From NCBI RefSeq assembly GCF_902459655.1, contig NZ_CABPSB010000015.1, positions 85,184 through 149,183 of the forward strand: a stretch of 64,000 nt of DNA, given 5' to 3'. Below, one piece after another: positions 29,805-39,336 of this stretch (the stretch's first letter is position 1; every line of letters starts with the position of its first letter). This DNA is from Pandoraea anhela (GTDB lineage: Bacteria; Pseudomonadota; Gammaproteobacteria; Burkholderiales; Burkholderiaceae). The translations under genes were made by a program, and so were the position numbers. Below the pieces are notes generated by a model. It was not told the DNA's origin. It searched no databases and saw only the letters and a program-made list of their open reading frames with translations.

Positions 29805-32800
29805 TCAGAAGAGATATTTCGCACCGACATTGACAAGCACACCGCGCATACCGGCGGTGCCGAAGCTCTTCTGATACGACACCCGGCCATACAGCGAGAA
29901 GTTGTCGGATTGTGCGCTGTTCACACCGAGCGAGAACAACATCGAATCGCCGTATTTCCCCGTCTGGAACAGGGACTCGCCGACTTGCACTCCGGTCCCG
30001 CCGACGAACGCATGGATGACATCGACTCCGAAATACGGCGTCACGCGCCCGGTGTCGATCTCGAAGGGCCGTGTCAGTCGCACCCCCAGCCGTCCCGTGA
30101 CCTGATTCTGCGCACCGATGTTCACGACGAGTCCGTCGCCGTCGGTCATATTGCCGAAGGCAAGATGCTGGCCGATGAATTGCATTTGCGGTTCCAGATG
30201 CATCCCGTACGGCAGCGCCAGCGGGAACCCGCCTTCGATGGACGCCGCGTAGCTGTTGCCGCGCATCGGCGCCACTTCGCCGCGGGCGTCGGTCGTGGTG
30301 CGACCGTTGAACCAGCCGACCGACACGATACCGTCCACATACCAGCCCTTCTGACTCTGGTACGTGCCGTAGCCATAGAGACGGTAAGTGCTGGCGCGCG
30401 TGGAACTCGGCCCGTCGATGGCGTTCGGCTCGTAATGCAGCCAGCCCATCGATCCGGCGGCGCCGAAGCGCCATGTGCCGTCCTCGGTGAAGTGCTTGAG
30501 CAGGTTGCCACCGACCTGAATCGCCCCGTAGTCGGCGTTCATGTCGTAGCCGTACGTCTGAAAGCTCTGATTCGAGCGGTATTTGAAGCCACCGCCGTAA
30601 CCGCGCATGAACATCTCACCGGGGCCGCGATCCCGTCCGAGTTCACGATCGTCGCGCACTTCGCCCAGACGTCGATGCAGGGAATCCATATCGACCCAGC
30701 CCGCTTGCAGGAACGCTGCCGGCGCACTCAGATAGGACGCGACCTGCGGCGCAACTTCACGACGTGCGTCGGGCGGGACCGGCGCTTCGATCTCGCCGCC
30801 GGGCGTGCCCGGCTCCTCCGGATCAACCGGGCCTTCAGGCGACACATAGGCGCTTTGCAGCCGGTAATCCCAGTACCCCGCACCGGTGCTCACGAGGTTC
30901 TGCGCAGCATCGGCCGTGCCGTGCACCGACCCCGGCCCGTAGGCGTACAACCGGTACTCGTACGGTGAGTTCGGCGCCACGACGTATCCGCCGGCGAGCC
31001 GGAAAGCGTCGAACGTGGACGCGCCCGCTACCTGCACCACCGAGATCCCTTCGTCATTGGTAATCACGCCACTGGGCGACGTCAGCCGGCCGGGACTGCC
31101 CGACGTCGGCTTGATTTGCAGCACCGTACTGCCGCTCGCCCCGCCCTGAATCAGCAGACGATCGCTGTATTGATTCGACAGCGCGCCGCCTTCGTTCAGA
31201 TACGTGTTGAGCGCCACCGTGCCGCCATTGCCCACATAGTTGTTGCCGATCGTCACGTTGCGATACGACCCCTGACTGGTTGGCGCGGCGGTGAGCAACG
31301 ATGTCACCGGGAAGTCGAGCAGGCTGTTCGTATTGTTCAACTCGGTGACGTTGGAGGTCGCCGTCACATGCCAGACACTGTTGTTGCTCAGATTGACGAC
31401 GGATGTGCTGTTGGCATCCGTATAAATACGGCCGGTCAGCGTCGAATGGCTGGCGTCGAGATTCAGGTTCGCACCGATTCCCGAGCGCGTCGTCGCGTTG
31501 ATCGCGCCACCGCCGCCGTTGAGTGCGGAATTCGCGAGATTGACGTTCGCGATCCCGCCGTACCCCCATAACGCGACGCCGCTGTCCGACGTGACGGTCG
31601 TGTCCTGCAACGTCATGTTGTACCCCCCGGCGCGCACCGGGGCGATGTGCGCCCCCGGCAGCGGTCCGGCCGCAAGGGCGACGAGGTCGCTGCCGAGGTC
31701 GGTCGGGGCGGCAGGCACCGGTGTGACGATGGCAAGCGGCGGCGGCGGATCGCTCGACGACAGCAGCGGCGTCGTCGCGGGCAAGGTCGGCAGGCCCGGC
31801 GTAGGGGCCGATACCGTCACGCCGGTGATGGTCTGTGGCGCATCGAACACGATCGCCGCAGTGCCTGCCCCCGAGGCCCGGATCGATGCGCCGGTCGCGT
31901 TGAAGAGACCGCCGTTCTGAATCCGCACCGCGTAGGCATTGGTGCCGGTCGTCGTTATCGAGGTGCCGGCGCCCGTCGCGCTGCTGCGCAATAGGTTCAC
32001 CGTACCGGCGTTGGCGTAAATGCCATAGGTACTCGCCTGATCCGTCGTGATCGAGCCGCCCGCGAAATTCGTCGTGCTGCCGGTCCATCCGTAGATGCCG
32101 TGAGCTTGCGTACCATGCGTCGCGATGGCGAAGTCGGACAGGTTCACCGTTGCCGCCCCGCTCCCCGAGAGCAGACCGTACGCCGTCTGTCCTTGCGTGG
32201 TAATCGAGCCGCCGTTGAGCGTAGCTGTCGTGCTCCCGGAGATCCACATGCCGTAGGCCGACGTCCCGGACGTATTGATCGCAATCTGCGAACCGGTCAC
32301 GGTCGACGTGCCGTTCACCAGCAAACCGTAGGTGGCGTTCTGCGTGGTCGACAGACGCAACCGGTTGAGGTTGCCGAAGGCCGTGCCGATGCGCACCGCG
32401 TGACTGCCCGCACCGGTGGTGCTGACCGTGACGGTGCCCGCCGTGCCGGGATCGGTATTCGTATTGAGCGTGCCTCCGGACTCGGCATTCAATCCGAGAT
32501 TGCCGTTCACGCCGGTGGTGATCGTCGAATCGCCGTTGAGGGTCGCGACGGAGCCGTTATAGACCAGCACGCCGCCAGCACCCGAGACCTTCGTGCCGTT
32601 GGCCGCGATCGACGAATTCGTCAGCGTGATGTTGCTGCCGCCCCATGAGCGCACGCCCCAACTGTCCTGACCGTTGACGGTGATCGACGTGTCGCGGAGG
32701 TTGATCGTCGATGTCGCGCCGTAAGGCCGCATGCCGTCGGCCGTCGTGCCGTTCGTGACGATGGTCACGTTGGCGCCGGTCAGCAACGAATTGCCGGCAG

Positions 32801-33251
32801 ACGATTCCGGCATGTAGACGCCTTGCACCGACGTGCCGTTTCCCGTGAGCAGCACGCCCGCGGCACTCGCCACGATGTTCACCGTGCCGTTGGCGATATA
32901 GAGGGCGTCGTTGGGGGCGCCGGCGCGAAAGTCCGACGTCACCGACACCTGTCCCGGGATGCCGAGATTCGGGTTGATCGTGACGTTGGCGCCCCGAAAC
33001 ACCGCGATTCCCGCACCACCGAGTTGGGGTGGGTAGGGCGGCACCGGGTGGATGGTGACACTGCCCTGAATCTCGCCCACGGGAACGACGCTGCCGTCGT
33101 AATACTGTTCGTAAGGGAGTACGGTGCCCGACGTGATGACGGGCAACGGGTAGGTCTGCGCCCGGGCTGCACCGATGGACACAAACACCAGAGCGACCGC
33201 CATCGCGAGAGGACGACGACGCGGCATACGTTCGCGCATTGCATGGGTCAC
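29805..33251 (-). CDS. Type V autotransporter with beta-helix passenger
   Basis: The 1148-residue protein has a signal peptide ending near ARA-Q (about residue 32). A long passenger follows (about 33-800), rich in short Ser/Thr/Gly/Asn repeats such as TTGVNGNLGLNAESGG and TVNLLRSSATG, typical of a pertactin-like beta-helix. A Pro/Glu-rich linker (PEEPGTPGGEIEAPVPPD) leads to an autotransporter beta-barrel (about 870-1148) ending in GAKYLF with a terminal aromatic residue. I chose the GTG at 33251 because AAGGAG lies six bases upstream; ATGs at 33239 or 33227 are alternatives. It probably acts as an adhesin or surface protein. It is monocistronic, with 296 bp upstream. Confidence 0.9.
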   Translation of the reverse strand: MTHAMRERMPRRRPLAMAVALVFVSIGAARAQTYPLPVITSGTVLPYEQYYDGSVVPVGEIQGSVTIHPVPPYPPQLGGAGIAVFRGANVTINPNLGIPGQVSVTSDFRAGAPNDALYIANGTVNIVASAAGVLLTGNGTSVQGVYMPESSAGNSLLTGANVTIVTNGTTADGMRPYGATSTINLRDTSITVNGQDSWGVRSWGGSNITLTNSSIAANGTKVSGAGGVLVYNGSVATLNGDSTITTGVNGNLGLNAESGGTLNTNTDPGTAGTVTVSTTGAGSHAVRIGTAFGNLNRLRLSTTQNATYGLLVNGTSTVTGSQIAINTSGTSAYGMWISGSTTATLNGGSITTQGQTAYGLLSGSGAATVNLSDFAIATHGTQAHGIYGWTGSTTNFAGGSITTDQASTYGIYANAGTVNLLRSSATGAGTSITTTGTNAYAVRIQNGGLFNATGASIRASGAGTAAIVFDAPQTITGVTVSAPTPGLPTLPATTPLLSSSDPPPPLAIVTPVPAAPTDLGSDLVALAAGPLPGAHIAPVRAGGYNMTLQDTTVTSDSGVALWGYGGIANVNLANSALNGGGGAINATTRSGIGANLNLDASHSTLTGRIYTDANSTSVVNLSNNSVWHVTATSNVTELNNTNSLLDFPVTSLLTAAPTSQGSYRNVTIGNNYVGNGGTVALNTYLNEGGALSNQYSDRLLIQGGASGSTVLQIKPTSGSPGRLTSPSGVITNDEGISVVQVAGASTFDAFRLAGGYVVAPNSPYEYRLYAYGPGSVHGTADAAQNLVSTGAGYWDYRLQSAYVSPEGPVDPEEPGTPGGEIEAPVPPDARREVAPQVASYLSAPAAFLQAGWVDMDSLHRRLGEVRDDRELGRDRGPGEMFMRGYGGGFKYRSNQSFQTYGYDMNADYGAIQVGGNLLKHFTEDGTWRFGAAGSMGWLHYEPNAIDGPSSTRASTYRLYGYGTYQSQKGWYVDGIVSVGWFNGRTTTDARGEVAPMRGNSYAASIEGGFPLALPYGMHLEPQMQFIGQHLAFGNMTDGDGLVVNIGAQNQVTGRLGVRLTRPFEIDTGRVTPYFGVDVIHAFVGGTGVQVGESLFQTGKYGDSMLFSLGVNSAQSDNFSLYGRVSYQKSFGTAGMRGVLVNVGAKYLF

Positions 33252-33547
33252 TTTAACTCCTTGGGGGATGGAGACAAGCAGACACATCGGAGGCAATACT
33301 CAATAGTACGAATCAATACACGCAGACAAGCGTCGCGTCATTGGCATCTTCGTTGGCAAACACTAAACCAATCGCACGGAAAACTACAGTGTGGCGGCAC
33401 CTCGAAATGCCGTCATCGCATCGCTTATCGTGAATCGGTCATTTATATTTTCGTTTCGGCGTACTTATCGTAATTTTAATTACCGAACTGTTGCTTTCTC
33501 GCTGCGACGTCGCACCGAACCGCGCGATCTCCGGCACGCCGCGCACG

Positions 33548-34480
33548 CTATTCCCGCGAAACCTTCATGATCGTCTCGTTCCACTGCGGCAGCCACGTCA
33601 GCAGAAATTCCGCGAAGCCTTGCGCCGCAGGCGATGCGGCGCGAGACATTGGACGATACACACAGACCTGACGAATCGTCTCCGGCGCGATCACCCGACG
33701 CATCACCAGCCCGAACGATGGCGCAAGCGCCGCCACATACCCTGGCGTCAGCGTGGCCGCCAGCCCCTGCGAGGCGATGCCGAGCGCCGTCGTCACGTTG
33801 TCTACGACATCGATGGAGGTAATGCGCGCGTCCGGGGGCGCCGACAAACGCATTTGCGCGACGCTGCGCTCGTGATCGCGCCCGGCGGCAACGAGCGGCG
33901 TGTCGCGCAGGTCGGTCCATCGCACCCGGCGACGTCGGGCGAGCGGGTGCGCCGGCGCGCACCACAACACCCACGGACTGTCGAACGCCGGGGCCCCGGT
34001 CACATGCACGCCCGTCGCGCGATTGGGGCCGATGGCGATGTCGATATCCCCGTTGGTCACGTGATCGATGAGTGCATCGACCGGCGTATCGACGACCCGC
34101 ACCACCACTTTCGGACGCGACGCCGTGTACTCGCGAATCGCCGCCGGCAACGCCATGCTCGCCAGCACCAGCGGCGCGCCCACACGCACGATGCCGGCGG
34201 CGCGATTGCGCAGGTCGTCGGCCGTTTTCTCGGCGGCCTGCACGTGCCGCAGCACCGACTCCGCCGACGCCAGAAAATCGCGTCCCGCACTCGAGAGCGC
34301 AACACGCCGCGTGGTGCGGTCGAAGATGCGAAAGCCGATCACCGACTCAAGCTCGGCGACCAACTGACTTACGGCGGACGAGGTGAGTCCCAGACGATTG
34401 CCCGCTTCGGCAAAGCTGTGCAATTCGGCGATGGCGACCAGGGCTTCGAACTGGCGCAGCGTGACACGGGTCAGGGGCAT
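33548..34480 (-). CDS. LysR-family regulator of the aromatic aminotransferase/hpa genes
   Basis: The 310-residue protein has the LysR winged helix (TLRQFEALVAIAELHSFAEAG, then GLTSSAVSQLVAELE) and a two-lobed effector domain from about residue 90. It is transcribed divergently from the aminotransferase gene. A 39-bp element in the shared gap (34497-34535) recurs upstream of hpaH at 43726-43764 in the same orientation. From this I infer that the protein binds both sites and controls both units. The effector is unknown; an aromatic pathway intermediate is likely. Confidence 0.93.
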   Translation of the reverse strand: MPLTRVTLRQFEALVAIAELHSFAEAGNRLGLTSSAVSQLVAELESVIGFRIFDRTTRRVALSSAGRDFLASAESVLRHVQAAEKTADDLRNRAAGIVRVGAPLVLASMALPAAIREYTASRPKVVVRVVDTPVDALIDHVTNGDIDIAIGPNRATGVHVTGAPAFDSPWVLWCAPAHPLARRRRVRWTDLRDTPLVAAGRDHERSVAQMRLSAPPDARITSIDVVDNVTTALGIASQGLAATLTPGYVAALAPSFGLVMRRVIAPETIRQVCVYRPMSRAASPAAQGFAEFLLTWLPQWNETIMKVSRE

Positions 34481-34496
34481 GAGGTTTCGATTATCA

Positions 34497-34535
34497 AGTT
34501 TCGCTTACGAATGGACCAGAATCGATTGATTGTTC
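34497..34535 (+). promoter_or_regulatory. Shared 39-bp regulator site upstream of the aminotransferase
   Basis: AGTTTCGCTTACGAATGGA followed by the 20-mer CCAGAATCGATTGATTGTTC is 33 of 39 identical to 43726-43764 (minus strand, upstream of hpaH). The last 20 bases are identical. It lies 106 bp before the aminotransferase start and just upstream of the lysR start. A half-site like ACAATCGATT occurs again at 34554-34563. The site is a candidate LysR-type binding site. Confidence 0.7.
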
Positions 34536-34641
34536 CGCAAAGGGGCGTCGCCCACAATCGATTTTCAAAATTCCCCAAGGCATTGTCCGACGGACCTTAC
34601 CTGCTGAGTTCATCCAGCATCGAGACGGAGCGAGATCCCCC

Positions 34642-35850
34642 ATGTTTTCCCACGTCGACGCCTATCCCGGCGATCCCATTCTCAGCCTGAACGAAGCCTT
34701 CGGCCACGACCCGCGCCAGCACAAGGTGAATCTGTCGATCGGCATCTATTTCGACGACGACGGTCGTCTGCCGGTCATGCAGGCCGTGCGCGAGGCGGAA
34801 TCGGCCATGCTCGCGGACATCGGGCCCCGGCCCTATCTGCCGATGGCGGGCTCGCCGGCGTATCGGGACGCGGTGCAGGCACTCGTGTTCGGCGAGGACA
34901 GCGCCGCTCGTCGCGAACGGCGCATCGCGACCTTGCAGACCCTGGGCGGCGGCGGCGCATTGCGGGTGGGCGCCGACTTCCTCAAGCGCTACTTTCCGCA
35001 CAGCACCCTCTGGATCAGCGATCCGAGCTGGGACAACCATCGGGTGGTCTTCGAGGGCGCGGGCTTCGCCGTGCAGTCTTATACGTACTACGACGACACC
35101 ACGGGCGGTCTGCGCTTCGACGCCATGATGGACACCCTCGGCGCGTTGCCGCCGCACAGCATCGTGCTGCTGCACGCGTGTTGCCATAACCCGACCGGCG
35201 TCGATCTGTCTCCGGCGCAATGGCAGGCGCTGGTACCGGTGCTGCGCGAGCGCGGCCTGATCGCGTTCGTCGACATGGCCTATCAGGGCTTCGGCGACGG
35301 GCTCGATGCCGACGCCTTCGCCGTACGCGCGCTGACGGACGCCGGCGTGCCGACCGTCGTCGCCAATTCGTTCTCGAAGAACTTCTCGCTGTACGGCGAG
35401 CGCTGCGGCGCGTTGTCCGTGGTTTGTTCGACGGCGGACGAAGCGTCACGCGTGTTCGGTCAACTGACGGGCACGGTCCGGGCGAACTACAGCAATCCGC
35501 CCACGCATGGCGCACGGCTCGTCGCACAAGTGCTGACGACACCGTCGTTGCGGCGCGCATGGGAGGTCGAACTCGACAGCATGCGCACCCGCATCGCCAC
35601 GATGCGCTCGCAGATTCACACGCGCCTCGCCCCCCATATGAGCGGCGAGACGCTGTCGCGTTACCTGTCGCGTTACGTCGCGCAGCGCGGCATGTTCACC
35701 TACACGGGGTTATCGGCGGCTCAGGCGGACACCTTGCGTGAGACGCACGGCGTCTACCTGCTTCGCTCCGGACGCATGTGCGTGGCCGGACTCAATACGC
35801 GCAACGTCGACACCGTGGCGCAGGCCATCGCAAGTGTGCTGACGCAGTGA
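34642..35850 (+). CDS. Aromatic amino acid aminotransferase
   Basis: This class I PLP aminotransferase (402 residues) resembles TyrB/AspC-type enzymes. It has SPAYRDAVQALVFG, the CCHNPTGVDL segment and the PLP lysine in SFSKNFSLYGER (Lys246). Such enzymes interconvert tyrosine or phenylalanine and the arylpyruvate with 2-oxoglutarate. Next to an hpa operon and an MFS carrier, a catabolic role on tyrosine-like amino acids is likely. The Shine-Dalgarno GGAG lies 11 bases before the ATG. The gene is divergent from lysR. Confidence 0.93.
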   Translation: MFSHVDAYPGDPILSLNEAFGHDPRQHKVNLSIGIYFDDDGRLPVMQAVREAESAMLADIGPRPYLPMAGSPAYRDAVQALVFGEDSAARRERRIATLQTLGGGGALRVGADFLKRYFPHSTLWISDPSWDNHRVVFEGAGFAVQSYTYYDDTTGGLRFDAMMDTLGALPPHSIVLLHACCHNPTGVDLSPAQWQALVPVLRERGLIAFVDMAYQGFGDGLDADAFAVRALTDAGVPTVVANSFSKNFSLYGERCGALSVVCSTADEASRVFGQLTGTVRANYSNPPTHGARLVAQVLTTPSLRRAWEVELDSMRTRIATMRSQIHTRLAPHMSGETLSRYLSRYVAQRGMFTYTGLSAAQADTLRETHGVYLLRSGRMCVAGLNTRNVDTVAQAIASVLTQ

Positions 35851-35903
35851 TCCACCGCGCAACGCACGCCGTGCACGCCCGCCACAAGCGCGCATCCAGG
35901 ACG

Positions 35904-35940
35904 CAAGCGTGTGCCGTGGCATGACCACGGCACACGCTTG
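35904..35940. repeat. 16-bp perfect inverted repeat between aminotransferase and MFS genes
   Basis: CAAGCGTGTGCCGTGG (35904-35919) pairs perfectly with CCACGGCACACGCTTG (35925-35940) around a 5-nt loop. It lacks a T run, so it may be a partial terminator or an mRNA-stability hairpin that sets the ratio of the two products. Confidence 0.65.
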
Positions 35941-36006
35941 GCATAGCCGCACCTCACCTAACCTCACATCACAAAAAGCTCGTCAAAAAACAAGACAGGA
36001 GACAAC

Positions 36007-37293
36007 ATGAACACGGCCTCGGCTACGGGCGTCCACCTCGACCTTGACGCCCCCTCTCACACCTGGCGCGCGGTGATATCCGCGTCTATCGGCAACGCGC
36101 TGGAATGGTTCGATCTCGTCGTGTACGGCTTCTTCGCCGTCACGATCGCCAAGCTGTTCTTCCCCACGCACGACGACACGACATCGTTGCTGCTCACGCT
36201 CGGCACGTTCGGCGTGTCGTTCTTCATGCGGCCGCTGGGCGCCATCGTCATCGGCGTGTATGCCGATCGACGCGGACGCCGCGAAGCACTCACGCTCACC
36301 ATCCTGTTGATGATGGCGGGCACGGCGATCATCGCATTCATGCCGACGTACGAGACCATCGGCGTGCTCGCGCCGATGGGCATCGTGCTCGCGCGCATGA
36401 TCCAGGGCTTTTCGGCGGGCGGCGAGTTCGGCAGTGCGACCGCGTTTCTGGCCGAGCATGCCCCGCAACGACGCGGCTTCTTCGCGAGTTTTCAGGTCGC
36501 GAGTCAGGGCTTGACGACGCTCCTGGCGGCTGGCTTCGGTGCCGCGCTCACGAGCACGCTGTCGCCGGAGCAGATGCAGAGCTGGGGCTGGCGCGTGCCG
36601 TTCCTGTTCGGTTTGCTGATCGGTCCGGTGGCGTATTACATCCGTCGTCATGTCAGCGAGACGCCCGAGTTTCTGGCGGCGGCGCCGACGCAGACGCCGT
36701 TGCGCGACACGCTGGAGCATCAGAAGGTGCGTTTGCTGCTGGCCGTCGGTGCCGTGGTCGTCGCCACGGTGTCGACGTATCTCGTGTTGTACATGCCGAC
36801 GTACGCGATCAGGCAGTTGGGCTTGCCGGCGTCGGTGGCGTTCGCGGCGACGGTGGCCACGGGCATCGTGCAGATGTTCCTGTCGCCGGTGGTAGGCGCG
36901 TGGTCGGATCGCGCAGGCCGCACGAAGCCGATGATGATCGCGGCAGCCTTATTGCTGGTGTCGATCTGGCCGATGTTCTGGTTACTCTCCACGTATCCGA
37001 GCTTCGGCATGATGCTCGCGTTGCAAACGCTGCTGGGCGTGCTGATGACGATCTACTTCGCGCCGCTGCCGGCATTGGCTTCGGAAATCTTTCCGGTGAA
37101 GACCCGCACGACGGGCCTGTCGCTGTCGTACAACCTGTCGGTCACGTGCTTCGGCGGTTTCGCCCCCTTCATCCTGACGTGGCTCATCAATGCGACGGGC
37201 AGCAAACTGGCCCCAAGCTTCTACATGATGGCCGCCGCCGCTGCCGGGTTGGTCGCCCTGAGTCAGGTGTACCGACACACCGGCGTACGCTGA
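36007..37293 (+). CDS. MFS transporter, metabolite:H+ symporter type
   Basis: The 428-residue protein has about 12 membrane segments and matches the MHS subfamily (alpha-ketoglutarate, proline/betaine and aromatic acid symporters). It shows NALEWFDLVVYGFFAVT in helix 1, DRRGRREALT in the 2-3 loop and GFSAGGEFGSATAFLAEHA in helix 4. The ATG follows AGGAG by five bases. It lies in one direction with the aminotransferase gene and is closed by a strong terminator, suggesting uptake of an aromatic acid or amino acid. Confidence 0.93.
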   Translation: MNTASATGVHLDLDAPSHTWRAVISASIGNALEWFDLVVYGFFAVTIAKLFFPTHDDTTSLLLTLGTFGVSFFMRPLGAIVIGVYADRRGRREALTLTILLMMAGTAIIAFMPTYETIGVLAPMGIVLARMIQGFSAGGEFGSATAFLAEHAPQRRGFFASFQVASQGLTTLLAAGFGAALTSTLSPEQMQSWGWRVPFLFGLLIGPVAYYIRRHVSETPEFLAAAPTQTPLRDTLEHQKVRLLLAVGAVVVATVSTYLVLYMPTYAIRQLGLPASVAFAATVATGIVQMFLSPVVGAWSDRAGRTKPMMIAAALLLVSIWPMFWLLSTYPSFGMMLALQTLLGVLMTIYFAPLPALASEIFPVKTRTTGLSLSYNLSVTCFGGFAPFILTWLINATGSKLAPSFYMMAAAAAGLVALSQVYRHTGVR

Positions 37294-37304
37294 TCGAAAG
37301 CCTG

Positions 37305-37336
37305 AAGGGGCACCGCCGAGGTGCCCCTTCTTTTTT
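37305..37336 (+). terminator. Terminator after the MFS gene
   Basis: AAGGGGCACC (37305-37314) pairs with GGTGCCCCTT (37320-37329) around 5 nt and is followed by CTTTTTT. It closes rightward transcription 12 bp after the stop. Confidence 0.92.
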
Positions 37337-37367
37337 GCGTTGTCGCTGCGCCACCGATTACCGCGAG

Positions 37368-38357
37368 TTACTGCGGATACAACCCGTGCGTGCGTCCGAA
37401 GAGGCGAGTGAGTCCGAGCAGCACGTCGATGTTCGGCGTCGGCACGGCCACGCGCCGGCCGATCTCCCGGACCACGCTCACCAGTGCGTCGAGTTCGATG
37501 GGGCGATTCGCTTCCACGTCCTGCAACATCGACGTCTTGAACGCTCCCAATTTCGCCGTCACCTCATGCCGATCTTCCGGCGACTGGTCGATCACGCAGC
37601 CGATCTTCGCGCCGATCTCCGCCGCCTCGCGCATCGCCGCCGAACAGAATTCGCGCACCAGCGGATCGCCAAGCAGACGGTCGATGGTCGCGCCCGTGAT
37701 CGCCGAGACCGGATTCATCGTCAGGTTGCCCCAGAGCTTGTACCAGATATCCCGTCTCACGTTCTCCGACACCGTCGCCTCGAACCCGGCACGCGTCAGC
37801 AATCCCGCCAGACGCTGCACGCGCTCGCTGCCGCCCCCACCCGGCTCCCCGATGATGAGCCCACGACCCATCTTGTGATCGACCAGCCCCGGCTCCGGCG
37901 TCGAGGCGCTCGCATGCACCACGCACCCGATCACGCTGGCCAGCGGTATCGTCTCACCGATCGCCCCGTCCGGATCGACGCTCGTCAACGGCGCATCGCC
38001 GAACGGCGCTACGCCTTTGCAGAACCACCACGGCACGCCGTTCATCGCCGGCAGCACGAGCGTGTGCGCGCCGAGCAACGGCTTGGCCGAAGCCGTTACC
38101 TGCGCCAGCGCAGGCCCCTTCACCGCAATCACCACCAGATCCTGCTCACCGAGCTTCGCGGCATCGTCGAGCGCGTGCGCCGCCGCGACCGGTGTGGTCG
38201 TAACTGACTCTCCCTGCCTCACGCGCCAGCCCCGCTCTCGCAGCGCCGCCAGCGTCGCACCGCGGGCGAGCGCGCTCACCTGCGCCTCGCCGGTCGCGGC
38301 AAGCTTCTGCCCGATCAAGCCACCGATGGCGCCTGCGCCAATGATCGTCACCTTCAT
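37368..38357 (-). CDS. Ketopantoate reductase (PanE/ApbA) family protein in the hpa operon
   Basis: The 329-residue protein has an N-terminal Rossmann motif (MKVTIIGAGAIGGLIGQKLA) and the C-terminal helical PanE domain with RDIWYKLWGNLTMNP, including the conserved lysine. PanE converts ketopantoate to pantoate with NADPH, but relatives reduce other 2-keto acids. It is the last gene of the hpa operon, 4 bp after the FAH gene, so a catabolic role on a pathway 2-oxo acid is plausible. It ends 31 bp from the MFS terminator, tail to tail. Confidence 0.92.
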   Translation of the reverse strand: MKVTIIGAGAIGGLIGQKLAATGEAQVSALARGATLAALRERGWRVRQGESVTTTPVAAAHALDDAAKLGEQDLVVIAVKGPALAQVTASAKPLLGAHTLVLPAMNGVPWWFCKGVAPFGDAPLTSVDPDGAIGETIPLASVIGCVVHASASTPEPGLVDHKMGRGLIIGEPGGGGSERVQRLAGLLTRAGFEATVSENVRRDIWYKLWGNLTMNPVSAITGATIDRLLGDPLVREFCSAAMREAAEIGAKIGCVIDQSPEDRHEVTAKLGAFKTSMLQDVEANRPIELDALVSVVREIGRRVAVPTPNIDVLLGLTRLFGRTHGLYPQ

Positions 38358-38361
38358 CCGT

Positions 38362-39324
38362 TCACTCCTGTTGCTGTGCCGCGAGACGATAGTTCTCCTT
38401 GAATCGCTCCGGTACACGTTCGTCGAAACCCAGCGCCACACGGCGCACTTCGGGACTGTCGCCCGGCGGATGCCCGACCCCGAGCGCCGCCGCCCGCGGC
38501 GCATCGATCTGCACCACACGGCCCGACAGACGTCCCAGCCCGGTGATCTCGCATTCGACGAGATCGCCCGCATCCACCGAGCGGGAATGGCACGGCGTGC
38601 CCATCAGGATCACGTCGCCCGGCGCCAGCGTGATGTGCCGCGCAATGTCCGCGATCACGTAGTGCGGTCCCCAGATCGTCTCGTCGCCAATATGCGCTTC
38701 CTGCACGACGCGTCCATTGCGATACGTGCGCAACGTCTGCTCGAACAGATTCACGCCTCGCACGATCCCCGGCCCGATGGGCAGCAATGTGTCCGCGCCC
38801 TTCACCCGCAACATCGATCCCTGATCGGTGTCGCGAAAGTCTTGCAATCCCATGTCCAGCGCCGCACAAAAGCCCTCGATGTAATCCCACGCTTCGTCCG
38901 GCAGGACATTGCGGCAGGTCCGCCCGATCACCACGGCGTACTCGCTTTCATAGTTCAGATACCGGCAATCGGCCGGTTTGAGGATCTGACCACCATGACC
39001 GTTGAGCGACGTCGGCGGTTTGGTGAAATACGTTGGCGTGTCCGTCGGCTTGGGCTTGTTGCGCGTCTCCATGCTACGCGAGCGATACGAGATATGCACC
39101 GCGATAATTTTCGACGGGGACACCGGGGGCAGATGCGTCACCGTCTGCGGATCGACGAGACGGCCGTCGTCGAGCCGCAGCATGCCCGGTCGCTCGCCCT
39201 GCGCGTCGTCCGCCTCGACGATCGTGCCCCAGAATGCGCTGCCCCCCAGCAGAATACGACGCCGCTCGACGCGCGGCCCGCGCATCACGGCGGGCAATTC
39301 CTGAAACGGAAACTCGAAGTCCAT
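38362..39324 (-). CDS. Fumarylacetoacetate hydrolase family protein (HpaG-like)
   Basis: The 320-residue protein is of the FAH fold, with the acidic metal site in LNYESEYAVVIG, FCAALDMGLQDFRDTDQG, and MGTPCHSRSVDAGD near the end. In this operon it should act as the decarboxylase of 5-oxopent-3-ene-1,2,5-tricarboxylate in the homoprotocatechuate route. E. coli HpaG has two FAH domains (isomerase plus decarboxylase); here there is one domain, and the isomerase is not seen. The isomerase may lie elsewhere or be done by this enzyme. Confidence 0.85.
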   Translation of the reverse strand: MDFEFPFQELPAVMRGPRVERRRILLGGSAFWGTIVEADDAQGERPGMLRLDDGRLVDPQTVTHLPPVSPSKIIAVHISYRSRSMETRNKPKPTDTPTYFTKPPTSLNGHGGQILKPADCRYLNYESEYAVVIGRTCRNVLPDEAWDYIEGFCAALDMGLQDFRDTDQGSMLRVKGADTLLPIGPGIVRGVNLFEQTLRTYRNGRVVQEAHIGDETIWGPHYVIADIARHITLAPGDVILMGTPCHSRSVDAGDLVECEITGLGRLSGRVVQIDAPRAAALGVGHPPGDSPEVRRVALGFDERVPERFKENYRLAAQQQE

Positions 39325-39336
39325 CGTCTTGCCTCG

